Origin: Treponema sp. JC4 | Lineage (GTDB): Bacteria; Spirochaetota; Spirochaetia; Treponematales; Treponemataceae | DNA length: 61,249 nt | Direction of reading: 5' to 3' | Assembly: GCF_000260795.1 (NCBI RefSeq) | Contig: NZ_AJGU01000014.1 | Location: 1 to 61,249 of the forward strand | Shown: positions 9,312 through 17,429 of the stretch, in pieces | Numbering within the stretch: the stretch's first letter is position 1 | Layout of the letters: every line of letters starts with the position of its first letter | Made by a program: the position numbers and the translations under genes | The notes under the pieces: model-generated | Seen by the model: the letters and a program-made list of their open reading frames with translations, nothing else | Database searches by the model: none | Told to the model about the DNA's origin: nothing

Positions 9312-10091
9312 TTATAAAATTCCCACACCAATTTCAATTGTATTAAGCTTAGTTCCCGCTGCATTTTCTATAAGGAAAAATACAAGCTCCTTAAGCTGAT
9401 TGTATTCCTGCCTGTCAATTTTCAGTTTTCTTGCTTCTGCCGGCTCTAAAACCGTAATACCTGTTAAATACCGTAAGGCAGAAAGCTCAAGTGAAAAAAC
9501 AAAGTTATGACCGGCATTGTCTTGTGAAAAACAGTCTGAACAGATAAAACTGTTTTCCATAATATTATAATAGGTTTTACTGTCAGGGGGTAGTAGGGGC
9601 TCCAAAAAAGATTTTCCGCAGTGGGCACAGCAGTGAACTTCGGGCTGAAGTCCTAAAAGGGCAAGAAAGCGCCATAAAAATCTGATTAAGCCGACCTTTC
9701 CCTGTTCTTCGTTTGCAAGTTCAAGGCCGTCTAAAAAGCCGTTAATCAGGTGCCAGCAGTTTTCAGGGCTTCCGGCGCAGCGGGTTTTAATGGCAAGTTC
9801 ACAGGCAAGGCTTGCGGCGTAGTTTTTAAAAAGATTCTGACCAAAAGATACATGGTAGTTTTTTACGTCAAAGTCACTTATCTTAATCTGATTTTTTTCA
9901 GGATTATCGTAGAGAAAGATGGTTCCGCTATGCCACTGGCTTACAAGGGAACGCAGGCGGCTTTTAGGGCCTCCGTAAAGGGTTGCATAAACTATTCCTT
10001 TTGATTTTGTGAGCAGGGTAACCGACTGATTGTTTTCACCCAGAGGCTTGAGAGAAATTACTGTTGCTGAATCTGAATAGGAACGGTTCAT
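9312..10091 (-). CDS. recO: DNA repair protein RecO
   Basis: RecO loads RecA onto SSB-coated DNA with RecR. The N-terminus (MNRSYSDSATVISLKPLGEN) fits the RecO OB fold, which usually starts with residues of this kind, so I place the start at this internal ATG. The frame remains open upstream to further ATGs at 10142 and 10169; the last would overlap the start of rpoZ, and neither has a good ribosome binding site. The C-terminal half is helical and holds a four-cysteine zinc site (CCAHCG ... CSDC). It is transcribed divergently from rpoZ and is 3 bases upstream of recJ. Confidence 0.9.
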   Translation of the reverse strand: MNRSYSDSATVISLKPLGENNQSVTLLTKSKGIVYATLYGGPKSRLRSLVSQWHSGTIFLYDNPEKNQIKISDFDVKNYHVSFGQNLFKNYAASLACELAIKTRCAGSPENCWHLINGFLDGLELANEEQGKVGLIRFLWRFLALLGLQPEVHCCAHCGKSFLEPLLPPDSKTYYNIMENSFICSDCFSQDNAGHNFVFSLELSALRYLTGITVLEPAEARKLKIDRQEYNQLKELVFFLIENAAGTKLNTIEIGVGIL

Positions 10092-10156
10092 ATAAGAATA
10101 ATATTGATTTTTACGAATAAAATCACTATAATAATAATTCATTTTGGGGGTAGGTA

Positions 10157-10354
10157 ATGGTATTTCCATTGGAAAAGTTAGTTGAGTTCAAAGACAATAT
10201 TTATGAAATTACAGTTGCTGCTAGCCGACGTGCTTATCAGATGGCTCGTGTAAACGACCCTGAAATTGAAGCTAACCAGGATAAAGATGTTTGTGCTGCT
10301 GCTAAACAGCTCTTTAACAAAAGAGTAACATATCGTATTGAGCACAAGGATTAA
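10157..10354 (+). CDS. rpoZ: RNA polymerase omega subunit
   Basis: The omega subunit helps assemble and stabilise RNA polymerase by clamping the beta' C-terminus. This 65-residue protein has the core omega helix (NIYEITVAASRRAYQMA, close to the family's conserved xxVxxAARRARQL pattern) and the following acidic turn. The ATG is preceded by a G-rich GGGGGTAGG ribosome binding site. miaA starts 5 bases downstream, making an rpoZ-miaA operon. Confidence 0.9.
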   Translation: MVFPLEKLVEFKDNIYEITVAASRRAYQMARVNDPEIEANQDKDVCAAAKQLFNKRVTYRIEHKD

Positions 10355-10359
10355 TTTTA

Positions 10360-11331
10360 ATGTCTGAAAACCCGATTCCTGTAGTGGTGATTTTTGCACC
10401 TACAGCTTCTGGAAAGACTGCCTTGACCCGCGAATTGTTCTGCGGAAGGGGCAGTCATTTTATTTTAAATGCAGAAATCATAAGTGCAGATTCTCAGGCG
10501 GTCTACAAGGGAATGGATATTGGAACTGCCAAGCCTGAGCCTGACTTCTGCCGCGAAATTCCCCATCATCTTATTGATTTAGTTACCCCAGACGTTCAAT
10601 TTTCGGTTGCAGATTTTGTCGAAAAGGCTGATGCTGTCTGCCGCGATATTTATTCGCGGGGAAAGCTTCCTGTTGTCTGCGGAGGAACAGGCTTTTACAT
10701 ACGGAACTTTTTATTCGGCCTTCCAAAGACCCCTAAATCAGATGAAAGAATCAGAAACCAACTGAAAGAGCGGATTGAAAAAGAAGGAAACGAAGCCCTA
10801 TATGCGGAATTAAAAATAGTAGATCCCCAGACTGCCGCTAAGATTCATGTTAATGATGCCTACAGAATCTGCCGGGCCCTGGAAGTTTTTTACACTACAG
10901 GAAAAAAACTTTCTGACTGCAAACTGGAAAATAAGCTTCGGGAGCAATATAAGTTTTTATTCCTTGTTTTAGAGCCTCCCCGCGAAGTCCTTTATGAGCG
11001 TATCCGTCAGCGGGTAGATATGATGTTTCTGGCGGGGCTTGAAGCTGAAGTTCAGGGCCTTATAAAAAAGGGCTACACAAAAGAAAGTCCCGGCATGAAG
11101 GCAATCGGCTATTCAGAGTTTTTTGAAGAAGGCTGGAATAAGGAAAAAATCTGCCAGACAATCAAGCATGACTCCTGTAAATATGCAAAAAAACAATATA
11201 CCTACATTCGGGATATTCCAGAAAGTATCGTAATCAGCTATAATAATACTGATAAGGATTTACAGAATATTGCAGGTTTAATAGGGAATTTTGCCCGTAT
11301 GGCTGGTTTTTCTATTGACCTAAAAGCGTGA
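10360..11331 (+). CDS. miaA: tRNA dimethylallyltransferase MiaA
   Basis: MiaA adds a dimethylallyl group to A37 of tRNAs reading UNN codons. The 323-residue protein has the P-loop APTASGKTAL at residues 12-21, the substrate motif SADSQAVYKGMDIGTAKP, and GGTGFYIRNFLFGLP, followed by the helical tRNA-binding insert. Length is normal for the family. Downstream is the small bS22 gene, whose own promoter lies inside the end of miaA. Confidence 0.96.
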   Translation: MSENPIPVVVIFAPTASGKTALTRELFCGRGSHFILNAEIISADSQAVYKGMDIGTAKPEPDFCREIPHHLIDLVTPDVQFSVADFVEKADAVCRDIYSRGKLPVVCGGTGFYIRNFLFGLPKTPKSDERIRNQLKERIEKEGNEALYAELKIVDPQTAAKIHVNDAYRICRALEVFYTTGKKLSDCKLENKLREQYKFLFLVLEPPREVLYERIRQRVDMMFLAGLEAEVQGLIKKGYTKESPGMKAIGYSEFFEEGWNKEKICQTIKHDSCKYAKKQYTYIRDIPESIVISYNNTDKDLQNIAGLIGNFARMAGFSIDLKA

Positions 11332-11343
11332 TTCTGTAATAAT
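11315..11343 (+). promoter_or_regulatory. Probable promoter for the bS22 gene
   Basis: TTGACC and AATAAT are separated by 17 bases, inside the last codons of miaA. Transcription would start about 25 bases before the small ribosomal protein gene. This would give the microprotein its own expression level, separate from miaA. Confidence 0.45.
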
Positions 11344-11375
11344 AAGAACACTTTATAAAGTAGGAGTGCCACCTC

Positions 11376-11465
11376 ATGCCTTGTGGAAAGAAAAGAAAGC
11401 GCCAGAAGATGGCGACACATAAGCGAAAGAAGATGCTTAGACGTAATCGACATAAGAGTTCATAA
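11376..11465 (+). CDS. Small ribosomal subunit protein bS22 (AURKAIP1/COX24 domain), 29 residues
   Basis: A 29-codon gene: MPCGKKRKRQKMATHKRKK followed by MLRRNRHKSS. Nearly half the residues are lysine or arginine. The pattern KKRxxxMxxHKxxKxLxRxRHK matches the COX24/AURKAIP1 domain of mitochondrial mS38 and of the bacterial bS22 protein described in mycobacterial and, as I recall, Borreliella ribosomes. It probably binds 16S rRNA near the decoding centre of the small subunit. It has its own promoter candidate, a TAGGAG ribosome binding site 9 bases before ATG, and a strong terminator after it, all marks of an independently expressed abundant protein. It is too short for most gene finders. 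Confidence 0.8.
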   Translation: MPCGKKRKRQKMATHKRKKMLRRNRHKSS

Positions 11466-11498
11466 TTAGAACAGCTTAGTCGAGACTTGTGTCAGATG

Positions 11499-11534
11499 GA
11501 CCGCATTAGTTTTATACTAGGCGGTCTTTTTTTT
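11499..11534 (+). terminator. Rho-independent terminator after bS22
   Basis: GACCGC pairs with GCGGTC, extended inward by TTAGT/ACTAG around a short loop, and eight T follow directly. It lies only 15 bases before the dxs start codon, so dxs needs either read-through or a promoter overlapping the hairpin. Confidence 0.85.
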
Positions 11535-11549
11535 CGGAATTAATACAGG

Positions 11550-13448
11550 ATGCTGCTTCCAGATATAAAATCACCTGCAGACATAAAAGATTTCTCTCAA
11601 AAAGAGCTTACTCAGCTGGCAAAAGAGTGCCGTAAGACAATCATTGATGTTGTCGGAAAAAACGGCGGTCATCTTGCCAGTAATCTTGGTGTTGTAGAAC
11701 TTACAATCGCCCTTCACAGGGTATTTAACAGTCCCCGCGATGCAATTATCTGGGATGTAAGTCATCAGTGTTATACACATAAGCTTCTTACTGGGCGTTA
11801 CAATCAGTTCAGCACAATCCGCACAAGAGGCGGACTTTCGGGCTTTACCAACACAGAAGAAAGCGAACACGATTTTTTTATAAACGGACATTCTTCAACT
11901 TCAATTTCATCCGCCCTGGGCCTTTTGACCGCCAGAAGAATTTCCGGTCAGGAAGGGAAGGTAATTGCTGTTATTGGTGACGGCGCCCTTACCGGAGGAA
12001 TGGCTTTTGAAGGGCTCAGCCATGCAGGTCAGCTTTGCAATGATTTGATTGTTGTACTGAATGACAATCAGATGTCAATTGACCACAATACAGGAGCCTT
12101 GTCCCGCTACCTCAGCCGCATGACTTCTTCTTTCCGTTATCAGAGTTTCAGAAATAATATTGATAAAATTGTAAATCACATTCCTTTTATTAACCGCCTT
12201 TTACGAAAAATGATTTTCCGTTTTAAGCGGGCTGTAAAGGCTCTTTTTTATACGAATAATCTTTTTGTGGAACTGGGCTTTGAATATACAGGTCCTATTG
12301 ACGGTCACAACGAAAAAGAACTCGAAAAGGTTTTCCGCCGGGTATCAAGACTGCATCAGCCGGTTGTGGTTCACGTAATTACAAAAAAAGGAAAGGGCTA
12401 CAGTCCTGCAGAAAATAAGCCTGATGTTTTTCATGGAATCGGACCTTTCCAGACCAGCGATGGAACAGTAGAAAAATTTGATACTACAAGCTTTACAGAA
12501 GCCTTTGGAAATATGATTGTAGAGGCGGCTGAAAATAATAAAAAGATTGCCGCAATTACTGCCGCAATGGCAAAGGGAACCGGCCTTACAGCCTTTTCTC
12601 ACCGTTTTCCGGATAGATTTTTTGATGTGGGAATTGCAGAAGAGCATGCAGTTACCTTTGCTGGCGGACTTGCAGCCGGCGGAATGATTCCGGTTGTCTG
12701 CATTTATTCTACCTTTATTCAGCGCGCCGTTGATCAGCTTATTCACGATGTTTCCTTGCAGAACCTTCACGTAATTTTTATGCTGGACAGGGCAGGTGCA
12801 GTTCCAAATGACGGTGTAACTCACCAGGGCTGCTTTGATATTGCCCTTTTCCGTCCTGTTCCAAACCTTCAGATTCTTTCTCCTTGCAGCGAAAACGATC
12901 TTCGTCTCTGCTTTGACTATGCCCTTAATAATAAAGGTGCCTTTGTTATCCGCTATCCAAAGCTTTCCTGTCCTACAGAAATTGAAGAATTTTCATCTCC
13001 TGTCCAGGCTGGTAAGGGAATTTTTGTTCCATGCACAGAGTTTGTAGTTGAAAATATCACGGAAAAGGAACTCTTGTCGCGTAAAAAGAAGGTGCTTATT
13101 GTAACCACCGGCGGAATGTATTCAGAAGTCCAGAAAGCCGTTCGTTCTATTATTTTAAGCGGTGGTTATGCAGATATTTTAATCCTTAGATTTATCAAAC
13201 CTTTTGATGAAGAAGCCTTTGCAGAAATGGCAAAAGCATATAGCGGAGTTGTTTTTGTAGAAGACGGAGTAAAAACCGGCGGAATCAGCGAGCATCTTGC
13301 AGGCCTGCTTAGTGAAAATAAATATAATAAAACCCGCATCCTTGCCTTTGAAGATAAATATTACAGCCACGGTTCCCGCTCAGACGTTCTTGAAATGGCA
13401 GGCTTAAGCGTAAAAGACATTGAAAATGCAGTAAATTCCTTGTTATAA
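11550..13448 (+). CDS. dxs: 1-deoxy-D-xylulose-5-phosphate synthase
   Basis: Dxs condenses pyruvate and glyceraldehyde 3-phosphate to DXP, the first step of the methylerythritol phosphate route to isoprenoids, and uses thiamine diphosphate. The 632-residue protein carries the cofactor motif GDGALTGGMAFEGL with the distal asparagine (LNDNQMSI), the early histidine in GGHLASNLGVVELT, the pyrimidine domain with EEHAVTFAGGLAAGG, and a C-terminal transketolase domain. Length is typical. The ATG has only CAGG directly in front of it, so initiation may be weak or partly leaderless. cdaA follows after 7 bases. Confidence 0.96.
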   Translation: MLLPDIKSPADIKDFSQKELTQLAKECRKTIIDVVGKNGGHLASNLGVVELTIALHRVFNSPRDAIIWDVSHQCYTHKLLTGRYNQFSTIRTRGGLSGFTNTEESEHDFFINGHSSTSISSALGLLTARRISGQEGKVIAVIGDGALTGGMAFEGLSHAGQLCNDLIVVLNDNQMSIDHNTGALSRYLSRMTSSFRYQSFRNNIDKIVNHIPFINRLLRKMIFRFKRAVKALFYTNNLFVELGFEYTGPIDGHNEKELEKVFRRVSRLHQPVVVHVITKKGKGYSPAENKPDVFHGIGPFQTSDGTVEKFDTTSFTEAFGNMIVEAAENNKKIAAITAAMAKGTGLTAFSHRFPDRFFDVGIAEEHAVTFAGGLAAGGMIPVVCIYSTFIQRAVDQLIHDVSLQNLHVIFMLDRAGAVPNDGVTHQGCFDIALFRPVPNLQILSPCSENDLRLCFDYALNNKGAFVIRYPKLSCPTEIEEFSSPVQAGKGIFVPCTEFVVENITEKELLSRKKKVLIVTTGGMYSEVQKAVRSIILSGGYADILILRFIKPFDEEAFAEMAKAYSGVVFVEDGVKTGGISEHLAGLLSENKYNKTRILAFEDKYYSHGSRSDVLEMAGLSVKDIENAVNSLL

Positions 13449-13455
13449 TATATCT

Positions 13456-14271
13456 ATGGTTGGAATTGACAGGCTTTTACATATCTACGATTTTATCCGT
13501 CCTATTCTTGATATAGGACTTCTGACTTTTTTACTCTTTAAGGTTTACGATTTTATTGCAAAGACCAATTCCATTCAGATTCTTAAGGCTGCGGTAATTG
13601 TTGCAGTTTCATTTGGCCTTGCAATTCTTCTTGATTTAAAAACAATTCTCTGGCTTTTAAATACCCTTGCCCCGGTTCTTATCATCGCTTTTGCGGTAAT
13701 CTTCCAGCCTGAAATCCGAAAGCTCTTTTTGAAAATGGGACAGTCCAGCTGGTTTTCTTTTGGTAACCGTTCAAAGCACACCTATATCGAAGCTGTTTTA
13801 ATTGCGGCTGAAATGCTTTCAAAGCAGAAACGCGGTATGCTTGCTGTTTTTGTCCGCCATACAAAGCTTGATAATATAATGCAGACAGGAACAAAACTGA
13901 ATGCAGACCTTTCTTCAAGCCTTTTACTGACAATTTTTGGAAAGGATACTTCTTTGCATGACGGCGCCTGCTTTATTCAGTCGGGAAAACTTCTTGCGGC
14001 CGGCTGTTTTTTGCCTACCAGTGAAAACTACACAATCAAAAAGACCTTTGGTACCCGCCATCGTGCAGCTCTTGGACTTTCTGAAGTTTCTGATGCAGTT
14101 GTTCTGGTAGTTTCTGAAGAAACAGGCGCACTGAGTCTTGCTTACGATTCAAAATTAAATTATGACCTTTCGACCAGCGAAATCCGAAAAATTCTTGAAA
14201 ATCTTTTGGACATCACACCTGAAGAAAAAAATCTGGAGGACACCATAGATGAGCATACGACAATTGATTGA
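13456..14271 (+). CDS. cdaA: Diadenylate cyclase CdaA (makes cyclic di-AMP)
   Basis: CdaA joins two ATP into cyclic di-AMP at the membrane, a signal controlling osmolyte and potassium balance and wall homeostasis. The 271-residue protein has three N-terminal membrane helices (about residues 15-85) and a DisA_N catalytic domain with the DGA motif (HDGACF, 169-171) and the RHR motif (GTRHRAALG, 201-203). It overlaps the next gene, a YbbR-domain partner, by 23 bases. This pairing is the usual cdaA-cdaR arrangement of Gram-positives and spirochaetes. Confidence 0.95.
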   Translation: MVGIDRLLHIYDFIRPILDIGLLTFLLFKVYDFIAKTNSIQILKAAVIVAVSFGLAILLDLKTILWLLNTLAPVLIIAFAVIFQPEIRKLFLKMGQSSWFSFGNRSKHTYIEAVLIAAEMLSKQKRGMLAVFVRHTKLDNIMQTGTKLNADLSSSLLLTIFGKDTSLHDGACFIQSGKLLAAGCFLPTSENYTIKKTFGTRHRAALGLSEVSDAVVLVVSEETGALSLAYDSKLNYDLSTSEIRKILENLLDITPEEKNLEDTIDEHTTID

Positions 14272-15283
14272 AAAAGTCCTTGATAAATGGCCTGCAAAAA
14301 TCATCTGTTTTTTACTGGCGATTTTTCTTTATGTTTTTCATCAGATTTCGCTTGTAGAAAAAAAATCTTTTGTTGTTCCTCTCCGGGTTACAGAAAACGG
14401 AATGGTTTCCCACGTATCTCAGGTTCCAAGTTCAGTTTCTGTAGTTGTAAGGGCAAATTCTGCTGCAATTAATACAATAACTCTTGCAGATCTTTCTGCC
14501 AGTCTTGATTTAAATGATATTACAGAAGTTGGCAATTATGATATTCCGGTTCAGATTAGAATTTCTGACCGTATGCGCGAGTTTGATCCTATGGAAATCA
14601 GGGTTTTTCCTGAATTTGTTTCAACCCGAATTGAAATTAAAAAGGCCCGCTTTGTAAAAATCAAGCCGACTCTTGTGGGTGAAGTAGCTCATGGTTATGA
14701 AGTTTCCAATGTTGAGGTTGTTCCTTCTTATGCCGAGGTAATCGGCTCTGAATCAATTGTAAATAAACTTGAAGAAATTGAAACTACAAAGGTTCTCGTT
14801 TCCAATGCAACCCGCGACTTTTCTACTGAAGCTGAATATATGGTTGTTAATAAGCTGCTGGATGTTGTAGACAAGGGACCTTACAAGGTTACGGTAAGTG
14901 TAAAACCGAGTGAACTTGAAAAAGTATATGATGATGTTGCAGTTCTTCCTGTTCACCTGAATAAAAAACTGACCCTTGTAAAGGAAATTCCTTCTGTAAG
15001 CGTAAAACTGAAAGGTTCCATGCTTAATCTTGAAAAATATTCTCCTGCAATTAATGCAATTACTGCCGATTTAAGCAAAATTACTGAACCTGGAATTTAT
15101 GATATTCCTCTTACCTTTAATTTTCCAAAGGTTTTTCTGATTATGGAAAAATCCTATGATGTTGTTACGGTTCAGGTTGATTTTATTCCTGAAAACAGCG
15201 AATCAAAAACAGATGCTTCAAAGGATTCTCCAAATGCAAACGAGGCTGTAAAGGGAGTTGATTTTTCCGGTGGTGCTGTATGA
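14249..15283 (+). CDS. YbbR-domain protein, CdaA regulator (CdaR-like)
   Basis: CdaR binds and adjusts the cyclase CdaA from the outer face of the cytoplasmic membrane. The 344-residue protein has one N-terminal membrane helix (IICFLLAIFLYVFHQISLV) and then about three YbbR-type beta repeats, recognisable by recurring VPLRVTENG, IRVFPEFVSTRIE and VKIKPTLVGE segments. A GGAGGA ribosome binding site precedes the ATG, which lies inside the end of cdaA. The C-terminal 30 residues are low-complexity. acpS starts within its stop codon (ATGA overlap). Confidence 0.88.
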   Translation: MSIRQLIEKVLDKWPAKIICFLLAIFLYVFHQISLVEKKSFVVPLRVTENGMVSHVSQVPSSVSVVVRANSAAINTITLADLSASLDLNDITEVGNYDIPVQIRISDRMREFDPMEIRVFPEFVSTRIEIKKARFVKIKPTLVGEVAHGYEVSNVEVVPSYAEVIGSESIVNKLEEIETTKVLVSNATRDFSTEAEYMVVNKLLDVVDKGPYKVTVSVKPSELEKVYDDVAVLPVHLNKKLTLVKEIPSVSVKLKGSMLNLEKYSPAINAITADLSKITEPGIYDIPLTFNFPKVFLIMEKSYDVVTVQVDFIPENSESKTDASKDSPNANEAVKGVDFSGGAV

Positions 15284-15693
15284 TTTTTGGAATCGGAACT
15301 GATATTGCAGAAGTCTGCCGTTTCGAAAAATGGGTAAAAAATCCGGATATGTTCATGCGTTTTTTTAATTCTGCCGAAATTATGGAAGGCGGAAATATAA
15401 GCGCCCGCTGCCAGCACTATGCGGTACGCTTTGCCGCAAAGGAAGCTTTTTCTAAAGCCCTTGGAACAGGCATTGCCTTTGATCTGAAGGATGTTTTTAT
15501 TACAAATGAGCCGGGTGGAAAGCCTGTTTTGAATGTGCAGGGGACTGCAAAAAAACTTTTGGAAGAAAAAGCCGGCTTGGGGTATAATATTCATGTATCT
15601 TTGAGTCATGAAAAAGAATATGCACTTGCATTTGTTATAATCGAGACCGATATAAAAACTGATGCAGAGGAAAATGAAGGAATATGGCTGTAA
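15280..15693 (+). CDS. acpS: Holo-[acyl-carrier-protein] synthase
   Basis: AcpS transfers 4'-phosphopantetheine from coenzyme A to the acyl carrier protein, activating fatty acid synthesis. The 137-residue protein begins with the family signature FGIGTDIAEVCRFEKW (magnesium-binding aspartate) and has FAAKEAFSKALGTGI with the second metal-binding glutamate, then the SLSHEKEYALAFVI ending. Length is typical. It is translationally coupled to the YbbR gene before it and overlaps the DUF2225 gene after it by 10 bases. Confidence 0.94.
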   Translation: MIFGIGTDIAEVCRFEKWVKNPDMFMRFFNSAEIMEGGNISARCQHYAVRFAAKEAFSKALGTGIAFDLKDVFITNEPGGKPVLNVQGTAKKLLEEKAGLGYNIHVSLSHEKEYALAFVIIETDIKTDAEENEGIWL

Positions 15694-16553
15694 TTAAAGA
15701 AGCAAAGAAACTTTCTCTTTCGTATTTTTCTAAAGATAAGATTATCTGTCCTGTATGTAAGAAGGCATTTTCCCGCGAAATCATGCGCAGCGGTAACGGA
15801 CGAATGATTGCCGGAAAACTTACAGACGAACTTCACAGAAATTTTGAACCTTCTGCAAAATATGGCCGCGTTTTTCCTATGATTTATGAAATCGGAGCCT
15901 GTCCTAACTGTTATACAGCCATGTTCTGGGGTGATTTTAAGGAAAAGTTTCAGAAAGAAGATACAGATTTACTTTTTTCTAAATCAAGAGAACGTAAGGA
16001 AAAGGCAGAAACAATCTTTCCATATTTCAGTCTCAAGCATGAGCGGACTCTTTATGACGGCGCCGCAATGTATTATCTGGCACTTTTGACTTATGATGAT
16101 CTTGGAGTTTATATGACTCCGACTCTCAAAAAAGGAATTCTTTCCCTTCGTCTTGCCTGGCTTACTCATGATATGGATTTACTCTGTTCGGATCATAACT
16201 TTGATATCGTTTCAAAAGTCTTTTACAGTAAGGCCCTTTATTTTTATCAGCAGTCTTTGTATTGCGAGACAGATAAAACAGAAGCCTCTTCTTCTTTAGG
16301 AAATATGGGACCTGATATCGATAAAAACTACGGCTGGGACGGAGTTGTTTATCTTTGTGGTCTTCTGGAATATAAATACGGCCAGCAGGATGATATGCAG
16401 CTGCGTATGAAAAAACTTTCCGAGTCAAAAACTGCAATTGCCCGTATCTTCGGTCTTGGAAAATCTTCTAAAAGTAAACCGGGCCCTTTACTTGAGCACG
16501 CCCGTGACCTCTATGATAAAATCTCAAAGCTCGTTGCTGATGATGAGTTCTAG
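15684..16553 (+). CDS. DUF2225 family protein with two CxxC pairs
   Basis: A 289-residue soluble protein. The N-terminal third has CPVCKKAFSRE and, about 50 residues later, GACPNCYTAMFWGDF, together forming a four-cysteine metal site typical of DUF2225. The rest is helical, with repeated tyrosine-rich amphipathic segments (DLGVYMTPTLKKGILSLRLAW, shortened here in description) like TPR-type helices. Function is not established for the family. A GAAGGA ribosome binding site precedes the ATG inside acpS. truA follows after 2 bases, so it belongs to the same operon. Confidence 0.82.
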   Translation: MAVIKEAKKLSLSYFSKDKIICPVCKKAFSREIMRSGNGRMIAGKLTDELHRNFEPSAKYGRVFPMIYEIGACPNCYTAMFWGDFKEKFQKEDTDLLFSKSRERKEKAETIFPYFSLKHERTLYDGAAMYYLALLTYDDLGVYMTPTLKKGILSLRLAWLTHDMDLLCSDHNFDIVSKVFYSKALYFYQQSLYCETDKTEASSSLGNMGPDIDKNYGWDGVVYLCGLLEYKYGQQDDMQLRMKKLSESKTAIARIFGLGKSSKSKPGPLLEHARDLYDKISKLVADDEF

Positions 16554-16555
16554 CC

Positions 16556-17347
16556 ATGCGTAATATTTTATTAAAAATCTCCTACGACGGCACTGATTTC
16601 TGCGGCTGGCAGAGACAGGACAAGCACGGTACTGAAGCTGAACGCACTGTTCAGGGGGAAATTGAAAAAGCCCTTGAAAAAATCCATAAGGCACCGACAA
16701 TTCTCTACGGTTCCGGTCGAACAGACAGCGGGGTTCATGCTTATGCCCAGGCCGCAAACTTTTTTTCTCCAATAGAATCAATTCCTGCAGGAAATTATGT
16801 GCGGGCTTTGAATGCCTTTTTACCCCAGGATGTACGTATTCTGGAAGCCTGTGAAAAGCCTGAAGATTTTAATGCCCGCTTTTCTGCTACCAGCCGGGTT
16901 TACCATTATTTTATTTCTACTGCAGAGGCTGTTCCTGCAAACCTTAGCCGCTATGTCTGGCATGTAAAAAATTATCAGCCAGATTTAGAGCGTCTTAATC
17001 ATTTTTGCCAGTGCCTTAAAGGCGAAATTGACTGTGCCAGCTTTGCTTCCAGCGGGGACGATTCAGTTTCTACCAGCCGTTATATTGACGGTGCCAGATT
17101 TTTTATGCAAAAAGATATGTGGGGCGGGGAACTTTTAGTTTTTGAAATTGAAGCAAACGCCTTTTTGTGGAAGATGGTAAGGACACTTACAGGAACCCTG
17201 GTAAATCTTGACCGCGATAAAAAGCCTTTGGACAGCATGGAAAAAATTCTTGCCGCAAAGAACCGTGTTTCTGCCGGGGTAACTGCGCCCCCGACCGGAC
17301 TCTTTTTGTATGAGATAAAGTTTGACGGGATTAGGCGGCATGTATAA
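16556..17347 (+). CDS. truA: tRNA pseudouridine(38-40) synthase TruA
   Basis: TruA converts uridines 38, 39 and 40 of the tRNA anticodon stem to pseudouridine. The 263-residue protein starts with the typical ILLKISYDGTDFCGWQRQ and contains the catalytic aspartate motif GSGRTDSGVHA near residue 54. NARFSATSRVYHYFI and FLWKMVRTLTGTLV follow as in the family. It ends the plus-strand housekeeping run and converges on priA across a long hairpin. Confidence 0.96.
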   Translation: MRNILLKISYDGTDFCGWQRQDKHGTEAERTVQGEIEKALEKIHKAPTILYGSGRTDSGVHAYAQAANFFSPIESIPAGNYVRALNAFLPQDVRILEACEKPEDFNARFSATSRVYHYFISTAEAVPANLSRYVWHVKNYQPDLERLNHFCQCLKGEIDCASFASSGDDSVSTSRYIDGARFFMQKDMWGGELLVFEIEANAFLWKMVRTLTGTLVNLDRDKKPLDSMEKILAAKNRVSAGVTAPPTGLFLYEIKFDGIRRHV

Positions 17348-17355
17348 GAGTTAAT

Positions 17356-17424
17356 AGCCACAGATGGGACGCAGATAAACACAGATAAAAAAATATCTGT
17401 GTCAATCTGTGTGTATCTGTGGCT
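17356..17424. terminator. Long hairpin between convergent truA and priA, probable bidirectional terminator
   Basis: AGCCACAGAT and ATCTGTGGCT form the outer arms, and ACACAGATA and TATCTGTGT the inner arms, around an A-rich loop. The intermediate parts also pair with few mismatches, so almost all 69 bases fold into one hairpin. T-rich sequence follows on the plus strand. The repeated 'CACAGAT' words resemble a palindromic intergenic repeat seen in many bacteria. Confidence 0.7.
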
Positions 17425-17429
17425 AATTT

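Noticed and set aside
10092-10169. The longer N-terminus of RecO
   Set aside because: The extra 26 residues are tyrosine-rich and unlike the family, would overlap the rpoZ start, and have no ribosome binding site.
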